From IMG/VR virus record IMGVR_UViG_3300042556_001537, positions 1 to 36,240 of that record: a stretch of 36,240 bases of DNA. One strand, written 5' to 3'. The translations under genes and the position numbers were made by a program. Position 1 is the stretch's first letter; each line of letters starts with the position of its first letter. The DNA is from a virus. The notes beneath the pieces were generated by a model. The model did no database searches, had not been told where the DNA came from, and was given only the letters and a program-made list of their open reading frames with translations. This document shows, in pieces, positions 1 through 8,770 of the stretch.

Positions 1-102
1 CGAAATGCCAGCGGTAGCCCGGCTTATAAGCCTTGGGTCACTCAGGCGTCCATTTCCCCTTCGGCAGCGGCAAACGTCGTCGCCCTTCAAGAATCAGACT
101 AA
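1..102 (+). CDS. C-terminal end of an upstream virion gene (portal candidate), partial
   Basis: An open frame enters from the left edge and ends with TAA at 100-102, giving about 33 residues (ending VVALQESD). The composition, rich in Ala, Ser and Val, looks like real protein, and the stop is followed at once by the AAAGGAAG ribosome site of the next gene. Position before the scaffold and capsid genes makes a portal or head-tail gene the natural candidate, but no portal domain is inside the window. Another frame is open up to 115, so frame choice rests on composition and spacing only. Confidence 0.45.
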   Translation, partial: RNASGSPAYKPWVTQASISPSAAANVVALQESD

Positions 103-115
103 AGGAAGCCTGTAA

Positions 116-1558
116 ATGCCGATTGCAACCGATTTCACCATATCCGCAACCGGAGACATTCGGCGGCAAGCGGGGGCCGGTACAACGGTTTACTCGGTGC
201 TGGAACTGCACCAGTGGTTGCAGGACTTGGCAGATGATGCGGCGGCAACGGGCAATGACCTGCTTGATATTATCGCGCCGAACCCGTCGAAGCTAGACGG
301 CCCGCGCGATGCGGCAGTTGCTTCGCGCTTGAACCTGCTAACTGAGGGCGCGGTTGCCTTCAATCTTGACGACACTGCCGCGCAGTTTGTCAACTTCGGC
401 TCAATCAAGCAAACCGGGGCGGCGGTCCAATACTCGGGCCTGAAAACCATCGGCGGCATTGTCGCAGGCAGTCCGATCTATGTTGTTCAAAGCGGCAGCA
501 AGATTACAAGCTTCTGGCCGAACGGTCATGTGCAAATCCTCGTCAAGGTCCGCACGGGCGGCTCCCTTATCGACAGCGGCAACGTCACCGCATTCAGCCG
601 GAAATGGGGGCAAGCATATTCGCACTTCGACGTGAACCTTGCGGCGGGCGGCGAAAGCAACGCGGCTCTTTCAACAGCCTTGGACAGCAACATTCTGCTG
701 ACAGAAGCCAATGCTGCGGCTCTGTCCGCCAAGGTTGCGGTGGCCTTCGGCGATACCACGCAAGACCTGGGCAACGGCAACGGCGGCAAGCTGTATAAAG
801 GCACCATCACGCTGTCCGGCGGTGCCACATTGTCAGAAGCCTACCAGTATCTCCAATACCTCACGCGGGAAAACAGCGCGGCCACCCTAAACAGCGTCCC
901 CGGATGGCGCTACCGGGTGTTGAACGCGGCCTACACCGAAATTCCTGCGGCACCCTTCGGCACCTTCGCGGGGGGTACATTCTTTCTTGCGCAAGGCTGG
1001 TGGATTACCGGCGTTCTTCCGGCAGAGGCAACACGCTACCAGCTTATCGCCCATGATGGCACAACGCAGGTTCCGCCGACTGTTGTAGGCATCACCGTGG
1101 GCAACCTTGTGTCCGGCGACCGGGTGCTTGTGGCGCGGGACAATGGGTCGGGCGGGCTGCTGAAAGACGAATACACGCCCGTTGCGGCGTCATCGGGGGC
1201 CACGGCCCTGCAAATTGTGGAAAGCATCAAGACTGACACGCCTTCCTCTGGCGTCATCCGGATCAAGGGCCTGCGGTACACGTACTCGTCTTTCAACGCT
1301 GGCACCAAGACCTTCTCGGGTCTGTCCCCGGCGCTGGCGAGTAACATTGTCGCGGCGGATGAAGTGTTCGTGCCCTTCATCGACCGGCAAGCGACGGGCG
1401 CGGTGGAAAGCGTCAGTTTCATCTATGCTAGCAACTTCAATACCCGCGTCGATGTCCGCAACGGCAGCGGCGGTTCGCCCATCGTCCCGTTTTCAACCAC
1501 GCTTTCGATCACCAATGCAGGCGGTAGCGTTAACGCAAGCCGAAACAGTGATGTGTAA
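116..1558 (+). CDS. phage structural protein of unknown function (480 aa)
   Basis: First complete gene of the virion block, with AAAGGAAG about 8 bases before the ATG. The protein has a short helical N-terminus (residues about 25-50, LHQWLQDLADDAAA) and then long stretches rich in Gly, Thr, Ser, Val and aromatic residues typical of beta-sandwich virion proteins. I see no enzyme motif, signal peptide or membrane segment. Its stop overlaps the next ATG (TAATG), so the two are translationally coupled. Position between the probable portal and the scaffold suggests a head decoration or tail-associated protein. The role is inferred from place and composition only. Confidence 0.8.
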   Translation: MPIATDFTISATGDIRRQAGAGTTVYSVLELHQWLQDLADDAAATGNDLLDIIAPNPSKLDGPRDAAVASRLNLLTEGAVAFNLDDTAAQFVNFGSIKQTGAAVQYSGLKTIGGIVAGSPIYVVQSGSKITSFWPNGHVQILVKVRTGGSLIDSGNVTAFSRKWGQAYSHFDVNLAAGGESNAALSTALDSNILLTEANAAALSAKVAVAFGDTTQDLGNGNGGKLYKGTITLSGGATLSEAYQYLQYLTRENSAATLNSVPGWRYRVLNAAYTEIPAAPFGTFAGGTFFLAQGWWITGVLPAEATRYQLIAHDGTTQVPPTVVGITVGNLVSGDRVLVARDNGSGGLLKDEYTPVAASSGATALQIVESIKTDTPSSGVIRIKGLRYTYSSFNAGTKTFSGLSPALASNIVAADEVFVPFIDRQATGAVESVSFIYASNFNTRVDVRNGSGGSPIVPFSTTLSITNAGGSVNASRNSDV

Positions 1559-2073
1559 TGGCCTATTATGCCGCGCCGTTCACCTTTGATTTTGTGGTGT
1601 CCCGCATTGATGTAGATGTGGGTGTCCAAGATGTTGACTGCGCCACGCTTTACACTGCGATAAAGGCCGCACAGGCCAGCGTTGAGGGGATTATCTATGA
1701 CCGGATCGGGCGCGGATCGGGACTTAACAACCTCGGTCCAGGGGTCCAAGTCGGTCTCACCGTCGAGGTATTGGGGGACTGGCAACTGCGTTTTCCGGCA
1801 GGAAACTACGTTGCCCGCATTGCCGGTGGAAACTTCATTGGCGGACCCGGTGGAGACCCCATTTCCTACACCGCCGGAGTGCAAACCCTTCTAATCCAGT
1901 CCGCCGCGTCAACAGTGGTGACGGCAGGCGGCAGCGTGCCGACGGCTGCACAGAACGCAGCGGCAGTGCTGGCAGCGGCACAGGCTACGCCTATCCACGC
2001 GGATATTCAGCGGGTCAACGGCGTCGAGATTATCGGGAGCGGCGTTCCCGGTGACAGTATGCGGCCTGCCTGA
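1558..2073 (+). CDS. phage structural protein of unknown function (171 aa)
   Basis: The ATG overlaps the previous stop by one base and the stop overlaps the next ATG by one base (TGATG), so this sits inside a tightly coupled virion operon. The first ~115 residues look beta-rich (alternating Val, Thr, Gly and aromatics; ends of strands marked by GGNF, GGPGGD). The C-terminal 50 residues are an Ala-rich helix followed by a short VNGVEI-type segment often seen at the ends of phage head or fibre proteins. No known catalytic motif is visible. A small virion component is the likeliest role. Confidence 0.75.
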   Translation: MAYYAAPFTFDFVVSRIDVDVGVQDVDCATLYTAIKAAQASVEGIIYDRIGRGSGLNNLGPGVQVGLTVEVLGDWQLRFPAGNYVARIAGGNFIGGPGGDPISYTAGVQTLLIQSAASTVVTAGGSVPTAAQNAAAVLAAAQATPIHADIQRVNGVEIIGSGVPGDSMRPA

Positions 2074-2483
2074 TGACTGTCTGGGCAGGCGGTTTCTGGC
2101 AACCCGGCTTCTGGGCTACCGGATTCTGGCAAGAAGCGCCGATCCGGATTGTTGCCGATGACGGCGGCGATGTGGTCAAGCGGTTTTTCCGCGACCGGCA
2201 GATCAAGGAGTTTGAGGACGCCCTGGCCGCTATGGCCGAGGATGCCCCGCAGGAAGCCGCACAGGCGGCGCTGGTGGCCTTTGCCCCGGTTGCGGCGGCA
2301 GTGGTCGGGGAAGCGGAGATAGCGGCTGCACGGGCCATTTCGGACGCCCTGCGCACGGCGATGGAACGACAGCGGGGCCACGCGGCCTTGGTGCGGGTGA
2401 TTGAGGCCGAACTGGCGCGCATTGTGAAGATGCGGCGCAGGCGGCGGGATGAAGCGGCATTGCTGCTTTTGGGGGCGTTATGA
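2073..2483 (+). CDS. small phage protein with N-terminal GFW repeats (136 aa)
   Basis: The N-terminus carries three evenly spaced Trp/Phe/Gly units (GGFW-QPGFW-ATGFW, residues about 5-18), then about 110 residues that are strongly helical and charged, ending in an Arg-rich helix (KMRRRRRDE). The GFW units are a recurring feature of small proteins encoded beside phage scaffold genes, as far as I recall, but their role is unknown to me. Coupled on both sides: start overlaps the previous stop, and the next ATG lies four bases inside its end (ATGA). Confidence 0.75.
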   Translation: MTVWAGGFWQPGFWATGFWQEAPIRIVADDGGDVVKRFFRDRQIKEFEDALAAMAEDAPQEAAQAALVAFAPVAAAVVGEAEIAAARAISDALRTAMERQRGHAALVRVIEAELARIVKMRRRRRDEAALLLLGAL

Positions 2484-2704
2484 GTGCCGGTGAAGCCCAA
2501 TTCCTGCTAGACAGCGAGACTGTCAAAGAGATTTTTGCACAGCTTGAGCGCGATGCCATTGAAACGGCTATCGGCGCAAAGCTGGGCGATGATGAATGCC
2601 GCCGCAACGCTTTAGGCGAAGTGCGCGCCATACGGTCATTGAAATGGAAGTTGGAAGCCCTTGTGAGGGCCAAGACCACTCCGGTTTCAAGGGCCGTCGT
2701 TTAA
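2480..2704 (+). CDS. small helical phage protein (74 aa)
   Basis: Starts in an ATGA overlap with the preceding stop. The protein is almost wholly helical with many charges (SETVKEIFAQLERDAIETAI, then EVRAIRSLKWKLEALVRAK), with no membrane segment or catalytic motif. Proteins of this size and pattern occur directly upstream of scaffold genes in many tailed phages, but I cannot name a function. Probably a minor head-assembly component. Confidence 0.75.
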   Translation: MSAGEAQFLLDSETVKEIFAQLERDAIETAIGAKLGDDECRRNALGEVRAIRSLKWKLEALVRAKTTPVSRAVV

Positions 2705-2728
2705 CCTCACCAGCAAAGGATGCTGAGA

Positions 2729-3637
2729 ATGGACGCAACCGAACAGGTTAGCGAGGACTACGCTTTTGACGACGAGCAGGCCGTAGAAGGCGAGGCCGAG
2801 GATCAATCTCTTGACACCCTCGAATCCGCCCTTGATGCACTCGAAGACGACAGCGAACCGGACGGAGAACCCCAGGGCGAAGAACCCGACGCGGAACCGG
2901 CGGAAGAAGATGACAGCGTGATGGTCACACTGGACGGGGACGAGAAAGTTACCCTGAAAGACCTTAAAGCCGGGTACTTCCGGCAGAGGGACTACACGCA
3001 GAAAACGACGGAAGTTGCGCAGGAACGGAAAGCGGTAGAGGCCACAAAGGCCGCGCTTGCCGAGCGCACATCTGTCTTGGAAACCGCGTTGCAAAACCTT
3101 GGCGGGTATCTGCAAGGCTTAATCCCCCCCGAGCCGCCCCTGCAATTAGCGCAGACCGATCCCGGACGCTATCAGTACCAGCGGGCCTTGCGTGAAAACG
3201 CAATCGCCGAGTTGGGTCAACTGGTCAGCATCAAGGGGCAGGTCGATACGCATAATCAGGCGGTTTCGGAGGCTGAACTTCGGGAATACCGCGACCGCGA
3301 ACAAGCTGCGCTGGTGAAAGCCATGCCAGCACTTGCGGACCCGGTGAAAAGAGTTGCGTTTGATCAGTCGGTAAAGGCCGCCGCGAAAGCGTTCGGGTTT
3401 ACCGATGAGGAAATCAGCGCGACCGCCGATCATCGCATATTGCGCCTCGTTCACTTCGCCCGCTTGGGGCAGAAGGCTGAGGAAAACCGCAACAACGCGA
3501 AGAAGCGGATTGAAACCCCGAGGATGGGAAAGGCCACACCGGCAGTCGCGCCGGTGAATGTAGCCCAAGAAAAGGCAAAGCGACGTCATGCGCAAATCGG
3601 CACAATCAAGTCGGCGCTTGCAATCGACTTCGACTGA
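2729..3637 (+). CDS. scaffold (capsid assembly) protein
   Basis: About 302 aa, directly upstream of the major capsid gene as scaffolds usually are. Residues about 1-65 are extremely acidic (runs of Glu and Asp with DDSEPDGE and AEEDDS), followed by a VTLDGDEKVTLKDLKAGYFRQRDYT motif region around residue 65-90 that is characteristic of this podovirus scaffold family, then a long charged coiled-coil and a basic C-terminus rich in Lys and Arg that would contact the capsid protein. An ATG nine bases upstream (2720) directly abuts the AAAGGA ribosome site; the ATG at 2729 has proper spacing, so I use it. Scaffolds line the procapsid interior and leave before DNA filling. Confidence 0.85.
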   Translation: MDATEQVSEDYAFDDEQAVEGEAEDQSLDTLESALDALEDDSEPDGEPQGEEPDAEPAEEDDSVMVTLDGDEKVTLKDLKAGYFRQRDYTQKTTEVAQERKAVEATKAALAERTSVLETALQNLGGYLQGLIPPEPPLQLAQTDPGRYQYQRALRENAIAELGQLVSIKGQVDTHNQAVSEAELREYRDREQAALVKAMPALADPVKRVAFDQSVKAAAKAFGFTDEEISATADHRILRLVHFARLGQKAEENRNNAKKRIETPRMGKATPAVAPVNVAQEKAKRRHAQIGTIKSALAIDFD

Positions 3638-3662
3638 TCGTGCCTACCCATGAGGTAGTGTT

Positions 3663-4655
3663 ATGGCTGTTATTACCAACACCTTCACCACGGCCAGCCC
3701 GAAAGGCAACCGTGAATCCCTTTCCGATGTGGTGTCTCGCATCACCCCGGAAGACACCCCGATTTATTCGATGATCTCGAAGGAATCGACGACCTCGATC
3801 TTCCCGGAATGGGAGATTGATACACTGGCGGCACCGGCTGCAAACGCGCAGCTTGAAGGTGACATCTACACCTTCGCCGCCATTGCGCCTGTGACCCGTG
3901 TGGGCAACTACACGCAGATCATGCGCAAAGACTGGGTTATCTCCAAAACCCAGCAGTCGGTGGACAACGCGGGCCAAGCTGAACAGGAAAAAACTGTCAA
4001 GCTGAAGCGCGCCATCGAACTGAAAAAAGACACGGAACTTGCCATCATCAGCAATGCCGCGTCTGTCGCTGGTGCAACCCGCGTGATGGGTGGCCTGCCG
4101 TCTTGGTACGCTACGAACGTCTCGCGCGGTGTGAACGGTGCAAACGGTGGTTACAACACCGGCACCAAGCTGACCGTTGCTGCTACGACCGGCACGCAGC
4201 GGGCCTTCACCAAGGCACTTCTGGATACGACGATGCAAGCGTCCTACGTTTCGGGCGCGAACATCAAGTTTGCGGTTGTGTCGCCCTATGTGAAGTCGGT
4301 TTTCGTCACCTTCATGTCGGATACCAACGTGGCCCCCTTCCGCATGGCGGTTTCTGCTGACAACAAGCGGACCATCATTGCGACGGCGGACTACTACGAA
4401 GGCCCGTTTGGCCGGATCGCGGTTGTTCCGAACCGCGTCATGGCGACTTCGGCGGCTGTTGCCCGTCGCGTTCACCTGATCGATGACGAAATGCTTGCGA
4501 TGAAGGTTCTGCGCAAAATCGCGTCGGACCCGGAAGTGACGACCAATGCCGACTCCAAGGCAGGCGTAATCATCGGCGAGCACACGCTGGCCGTCAAAAA
4601 CGAGGCCGGTCTTGGCAGCATTGAGGATATTTTTGGCCTGACCGTTTCCACCTAA
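3663..4655 (+). CDS. major capsid protein (SU10/DUF5309-type)
   Basis: 330 aa, preceded by GAGG about 7 bases before ATG. The N-terminus (FTTASPKGNRESLSDVVSRI, then TPIYSMISKES) and the following EWEIDTLA, NYTQIMRKDWVISKTQQ and GLPSWYATN segments match the capsid family I know from SU10-like podoviruses and Pfam DUF5309. It would form the icosahedral shell with an HK97-type fold. Codon use is very regular and GC-rich, as expected for the most highly expressed virion gene, and a hairpin follows directly after the stop. No frameshift or truncation is seen. Confidence 0.9.
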   Translation: MAVITNTFTTASPKGNRESLSDVVSRITPEDTPIYSMISKESTTSIFPEWEIDTLAAPAANAQLEGDIYTFAAIAPVTRVGNYTQIMRKDWVISKTQQSVDNAGQAEQEKTVKLKRAIELKKDTELAIISNAASVAGATRVMGGLPSWYATNVSRGVNGANGGYNTGTKLTVAATTGTQRAFTKALLDTTMQASYVSGANIKFAVVSPYVKSVFVTFMSDTNVAPFRMAVSADNKRTIIATADYYEGPFGRIAVVPNRVMATSAAVARRVHLIDDEMLAMKVLRKIASDPEVTTNADSKAGVIIGEHTLAVKNEAGLGSIEDIFGLTVST

Positions 4656-4663
4656 TGACACCG

Positions 4664-4685
4664 GGGCAGGCTTCACGGCCTGCCC
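4664..4685 (+). terminator. hairpin after the capsid gene (attenuator-like)
   Basis: GGGCAGGC and GCCTGCCC pair perfectly (8 bp) around a six-base loop, nine bases after the capsid stop. No U-run follows, so it is unlikely to be a full terminator. It may reduce read-through or protect the 3' end of the capsid message, which would help set the high capsid-to-tail protein ratio. Confidence 0.55.
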
Positions 4686-4709
4686 TTCACCCTAATAAGG
4701 AGCGCCCCA

Positions 4710-4880
4710 ATGGCGACGAAAGAAACCACCACCCCCGTTCTGATGAAATATGCCTACTGGCCGGAAGAAGACGTTCGCGTTGACGCGGGCCAGGTGATTG
4801 AACTGCCGCTTTCCCAAGCCAAGGCGCTGATTGCCGCTGGCAAGGCGGAAAGGGCAGACGCTTTTCCGGGTGAAAAGTGA
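4710..4880 (+). CDS. small phage head protein (56 aa)
   Basis: A short gene between capsid and adaptor genes, with an AAGGAG site (4697-4702) placed 7 bases before ATG. The product is a compact small domain with a conserved-looking YAYWPEEDVRVDAGQVIELP core followed by an Ala/Lys helix (SQAKALIAAGKAERAD). Small proteins with this DVR..AG..I.LP..QAK pattern commonly follow phage capsid genes and are often annotated only as head or hypothetical proteins. It overlaps the next start by four bases (GTGA). Confidence 0.8.
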   Translation: MATKETTTPVLMKYAYWPEEDVRVDAGQVIELPLSQAKALIAAGKAERADAFPGEK

Positions 4881-5182
4881 CCATCCGGGACGGCGCGTGG
4901 TCGCTTTTCGACTACGATTTCAAAACCGGGCGGCAGGTGTGGAAGACCGTCAACGATGACGGCTCGACCACCTTCCGCACCGACTATCGCGTTGATGACG
5001 TGCTGGAAGCCAACCACACGGCGCGGTCGGCAGCGGCGGGGACAAAGCACGGCGACTGGTCGCGTATCGCGTCCATCCCGCTGAATACGTTCTACGCCGA
5101 ATTGGAAGAGGCGCAAAGCCAGATGGACGGGCGGTATATCGACCGCTGGCTTGCGGAAAACCCGAAGTTCAAGACGCGATAG
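4877..5182 (+). CDS. phage head-tail region protein of unknown function (101 aa)
   Basis: GTG start in a GTGA overlap with the preceding stop, preceded by a purine-rich stretch. The protein contains an aromatic N-terminal part (WSLFDYDFKTGRQVWK) and a C-terminal helical part with FYAELEEAQSQMDGRYIDRWLAEN. No membrane segment or catalytic motif is visible. Its constant place between the capsid and the adaptor proteins in such podoviruses suggests a virion or assembly role, but this is inference from context. Confidence 0.75.
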   Translation: MTIRDGAWSLFDYDFKTGRQVWKTVNDDGSTTFRTDYRVDDVLEANHTARSAAAGTKHGDWSRIASIPLNTFYAELEEAQSQMDGRYIDRWLAENPKFKTR

Positions 5183-5190
5183 GATAACCG

Positions 5191-5757
5191 GTGGACCTTC
5201 CCGAACTCATAGCCGAAACGGTTGAACGGACAGGGGACAGCGGCGTTCCTACGCGCGCCTCGATCTACCTGCAATTCGCCGAGGCGGACCTGAACAGGCG
5301 TCTGCGCATCGGGGCCAATGAAACCGTCGCCACCCTCACAACGGATGCCAGCGGCAACGTGAACCTGCCCGCCGATTACAGCGAATTGCGGTCGCTATTC
5401 ATCGCCGGGATGCCCGTGCGCAACACGGCCTTGCCGTCGGTCGAAGACAAGCTGACGCCCGGTTACACGATTCAGGGCCACCAGTTGCAGACGACCTACG
5501 CCAACACGCCCGTGACGCTGCACTACTACGCGGCAGTCCCGACCCTGCAAACGACCGGCACGAATTGGCTGATCGTCGCGGAGCCGGAAGTCTACATCTA
5601 CGCCATGATGCGGCAAGTCTACTTGGCGAAACTGGACGTTGAAAAGGCGCAAGCCTGCGATGTGGTCCTGACCGGCCTGATTGCCGAAATCCAGCGGGCC
5701 GACCGCATCAAGCGGTTTGGCAAGCTGCCGTATCGCGTTGCAGGGGTGAACCCATGA
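5191..5757 (+). CDS. head-tail adaptor protein (SU10 adaptor-like)
   Basis: 188 aa with a GTG start. The pattern matches phage adaptor proteins: an N-terminal helix (DLPELIAETVERTG), the IYLQFAEADLNRRLRI helix, a beta part with VNLPADYSELRSLFI, a middle with YYAAVPTLQTTGTNW, and a C-terminal helical part (YIYAMMRQVYLAKLD). In podoviruses such proteins dock under the portal ring and join it to the nozzle. It overlaps the following gene by four bases. The family name is from recall of the SU10 adaptor family (Pfam), not from a search. Confidence 0.8.
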   Translation: MDLPELIAETVERTGDSGVPTRASIYLQFAEADLNRRLRIGANETVATLTTDASGNVNLPADYSELRSLFIAGMPVRNTALPSVEDKLTPGYTIQGHQLQTTYANTPVTLHYYAAVPTLQTTGTNWLIVAEPEVYIYAMMRQVYLAKLDVEKAQACDVVLTGLIAEIQRADRIKRFGKLPYRVAGVNP

Positions 5758-6344
5758 TCAGCGACATCCTGCCCGAAATTCTGGCCGAGTGCGGTATTGA
5801 CCGCGCCGCGCCCGTCATCAGCGACGGCTCTTTTGAAATGCGCCAGATCACGGCCCTTCTCAATGCGGCGGGCCGGGAGATTAACACGCGCAACGAATGG
5901 GCGCGCGGGGCGGTATCGTTCACGGCGGCAAGCGTGGCATCGGTCGCCTTGCCCGCCGATTTTCAGGAATTGGCAGAAACCGGGCCGGTAATGGTCGGCA
6001 CGGGATACAACCCCGCGCGTCTGGTGACATCGCCGGAACTGTGGCAACTGCTGTCCCGCACCCCGTCTGCACAGAATTATTTCCGGCTGGAAGGTGGCAG
6101 CATCCTCTTTGCCCCGGCTATCGGCGCGGGCGGCGTGACAATCCGCTACCAGTCGAAGAACTGGCTGGGAACGAAAGACGCTGTGACGGCAAATACCGAC
6201 ACGGCCATATTCCCGGAGCGGCTGCTGGCGCGTGGGGTGATCTATCGGTGGAAGCGGTCCAAGGGCTTGCCCTATGAAGACCTTATGGCCGAGTTTGAGG
6301 CCGATCTGGCGACGGCGGCAAACGCCGACAAGGGGCTGGCATAA
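5754..6344 (+). CDS. second adaptor-like head-tail protein
   Basis: 196 aa, starting in an ATGA overlap. It repeats the design of the preceding gene: an N-terminal helix, ALLNAAGREINTRNEW, a beta segment with SVALPADFQELAE, and a C-terminal helical part with RGVIYRWKRSKGLPYEDLMAEFEADL. Two consecutive adaptor-like genes suggest an old duplication giving two stacked rings between portal and nozzle. It overlaps the next gene (ATAATG, one base). The identity of the exact ring component is uncertain. Confidence 0.75.
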   Translation: MISDILPEILAECGIDRAAPVISDGSFEMRQITALLNAAGREINTRNEWARGAVSFTAASVASVALPADFQELAETGPVMVGTGYNPARLVTSPELWQLLSRTPSAQNYFRLEGGSILFAPAIGAGGVTIRYQSKNWLGTKDAVTANTDTAIFPERLLARGVIYRWKRSKGLPYEDLMAEFEADLATAANADKGLA

Positions 6345-8770
6345 TGCGCCCCGCCCGCAAGGTAAACCGCACAGCACAAGCCCCTACAGCGCAGCCCGTG
6401 GCGTTCCCCGCGCCAATCGGTGGTTGGGTGGAGAATTTGAACATCGCCACGGGCGGGCCGGGAACGGCGCGTGTGATGGAAAACATCTTCCCCGGCGTGC
6501 AGGGGTGCCGGGTACGCGGCGGGCGGAAAAAGGTGGCGACCGTAGGGGTGCGGGTGAAGTCCATGTTCACCTATCAGTCGGGGGTCGTAAACCGGATGTT
6601 TGCGGCCACGTCTGCCGCCATATATGACATCACTAGCTTAATACCGTCCACGGTCCCCACGGCTGCCGTTTCCGGCATGGCATCGGGCTACTGGTCAACG
6701 GTCCAGATGGGGACGGCGGGCGGCGAGTTTCTTGTGGCTGTCAACGGCACGGATACCCCCAGGACGTTCAACGGCACGACCTGGGCGACAACCTCGATCA
6801 CAGGCGTGACATCATCGGAATTGTCCTATGTGTCGAAGCACAAAAGCCGCCTGTGGTTTGTGCAGAAGAACAGCCTCAAGGCATGGTATCTGCCCGTGGA
6901 TAGCATCGCGGGCGCGGCGGCTGACCTGTCCCTGACGGGCGTTATGCAGCGCGGCGGGTCGCTGATGTTCATTGCTACATGGTCGCAAGACACAGGCGAC
7001 GGGCCGGATGACCGGATCGTGTTTGTGTCCACCGAAGGCGAGGTTGCCGTTTACGAAGGGTCCAACCCGGCGTCGTCGGCGGATTGGGCGCTAGTCGGCC
7101 TGTATAACATCACAAAGCCGCTTGGCCCCAAGTGCCATTTCCCGGCGGGCGGTGACCTTGTTATCGGGACGGAAACCGGATTGATCCCGCTTTCTGCGGT
7201 CACGCAGAAAGACCCCGCTGCAATGGACGTATCGGCGCTGTCGGCGGCGATTGAGCAATCATGGCGGGATCAGGTCAAGCGGCGGACGGTAGATCAGCCT
7301 ATGGAAATGGTCAAATGGCCGCGCGAAAACATGCTGATGGTTTCGTTGCCGCATGACCAGACGACAAGTTTTGTCGCCAATATCCAGACCGGCGCATGGT
7401 GCAAGTATATCGGCTGGGACGTGCAGGCCGCGACGGTATTCCGGGACCAAATGTATATCGGCGACCGTGCGGGGTTTGTTTACGCGGCGGAAGTCGGCGG
7501 TTCGGATGAAGGGGCGGCAACCGGGGGGTTGTTTGTTCCCGGAATGCCTGGTGCGGGAGGCACCGGGCCGTGGGACTTGGCTTCGCTTTACCCGACCGGT
7601 GTGGTGCGAGACCTTGGCTTCGGCGGCGTCGGCGTCATTCACAAAGATTTTGTATTCAAACCAGACGGCACCAGAGCCTATATTGTAGACAGCCAAGGCA
7701 TTTCATCATTCAACACTGCGACGGCATGGGGTATATCAGGTCTGACAAATATTCTAAATATACCACAAATAAGTCAGTTTAACTCTTTGGCGTGGAAGTC
7801 CGACGGCACCAAGTTTTACACGTTACTTGACAACGGTATTTTAGAACAAAATACCACCTTTCACGCTTCTGGCAATCAGTATTTGTGGACTATAGATACT
7901 GTAGCCGTCGACAGAAGTGTGTCTTTTTCTGGCGGTGCGCCGTTTGGCATGGCTTTTAATGCCGATGGGACAAAAGTGTTTATCGGCCTCGGCAGTACCA
8001 TTACGCAATGGAACCTGTCTACGGGATGGGACTTTTCGACTCTGACAAACAGCGGTCTGACACTGACTCTGCCGCCCGGCACAGCGGGCGATCAGCCCAG
8101 CAGTTTCGACTTCAAGAATGACGGCACAAAACTTTATGTTGCTGCCAACGCTCCGGCCAACCGAAGGATATACAGCTTCACGCTGGCGTCCGCATATACG
8201 CTGGCCGGTGCGGCGTTGGACGCATACAGCGCGTCCATGCCCTACGTTTCCGGGTTCACCTTCAAACCGGACGGGACGCGGCTTTATGCGGTAAATGACG
8301 ACACCAACGAGATTGTTGAATATGGGTTTTATGGCGTCGGAATCGACGGTGTTTCGGCCATCACGGGTGCGCCGTATGTCTGCAAACTGTCTTACATGCC
8401 GTCGGACCTTGGCGGCACGGCAACGGAAAAAACCGTGGGGATGATCCGGGCGCGGTTCCTGTCATCCGGCCCGTTAACACCGCAACTGTCTGTTGCAACA
8501 AACTACGCGGTCGATTTCCCCCCCGCGCCTGCCGCTACCGCTATCCCGGCGGGTGGTGGTTCCCTATGGGGCGTTGCCCGGTGGGGTGTTAGCCGCTGGG
8601 GTTCTGGCGATCTAAGCGCCGTGCGCGGGACGTATGATACCGGCTGGATTTCAGTTGGGGCGAATGGTCAGGTCGTTGCGCCGCAGTGGCAGATCGTCAT
8701 TGACGGTGACGGACGCCCTTCGGCGGAATTGCTAGTGATTGATGTTCTGATGGAACCCGGTGGCATTTGA
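6344..8770 (+). CDS. tail nozzle/tubular protein with an inserted beta-propeller domain
   Basis: 808 aa, long for the family. Residues 1-390 and about 676-808 form the expected body of a podovirus tail protein: PAPIGGWVENLNIATGGPGTA start, many beta strands, and a C-terminal part with W-G-V repeats (LWGVARWGVSRWG). Between them, residues about 391-675 (nt 7514-8368) form a foreign-looking domain with five copies of F/W-x-x-DGT-K/R-x-Y/F at residues 438, 484, 538, 590 and 640, spaced 46-54 residues, which is the signature of a beta-propeller. The DNA of the insert is visibly AT-richer (7670-7960) than the flanks. The stop overlaps the next start. The propeller may bind a receptor or surface sugar; that is inference. 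Confidence 0.8.
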   Translation: MRPARKVNRTAQAPTAQPVAFPAPIGGWVENLNIATGGPGTARVMENIFPGVQGCRVRGGRKKVATVGVRVKSMFTYQSGVVNRMFAATSAAIYDITSLIPSTVPTAAVSGMASGYWSTVQMGTAGGEFLVAVNGTDTPRTFNGTTWATTSITGVTSSELSYVSKHKSRLWFVQKNSLKAWYLPVDSIAGAAADLSLTGVMQRGGSLMFIATWSQDTGDGPDDRIVFVSTEGEVAVYEGSNPASSADWALVGLYNITKPLGPKCHFPAGGDLVIGTETGLIPLSAVTQKDPAAMDVSALSAAIEQSWRDQVKRRTVDQPMEMVKWPRENMLMVSLPHDQTTSFVANIQTGAWCKYIGWDVQAATVFRDQMYIGDRAGFVYAAEVGGSDEGAATGGLFVPGMPGAGGTGPWDLASLYPTGVVRDLGFGGVGVIHKDFVFKPDGTRAYIVDSQGISSFNTATAWGISGLTNILNIPQISQFNSLAWKSDGTKFYTLLDNGILEQNTTFHASGNQYLWTIDTVAVDRSVSFSGGAPFGMAFNADGTKVFIGLGSTITQWNLSTGWDFSTLTNSGLTLTLPPGTAGDQPSSFDFKNDGTKLYVAANAPANRRIYSFTLASAYTLAGAALDAYSASMPYVSGFTFKPDGTRLYAVNDDTNEIVEYGFYGVGIDGVSAITGAPYVCKLSYMPSDLGGTATEKTVGMIRARFLSSGPLTPQLSVATNYAVDFPPAPAATAIPAGGGSLWGVARWGVSRWGSGDLSAVRGTYDTGWISVGANGQVVAPQWQIVIDGDGRPSAELLVIDVLMEPGGI

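Noticed and set aside
3606-4676. Long open frame on the minus strand (356 codons)
   Set aside because: Antisense shadow of the major capsid gene; Arg/His-rich composition and no ribosome site.
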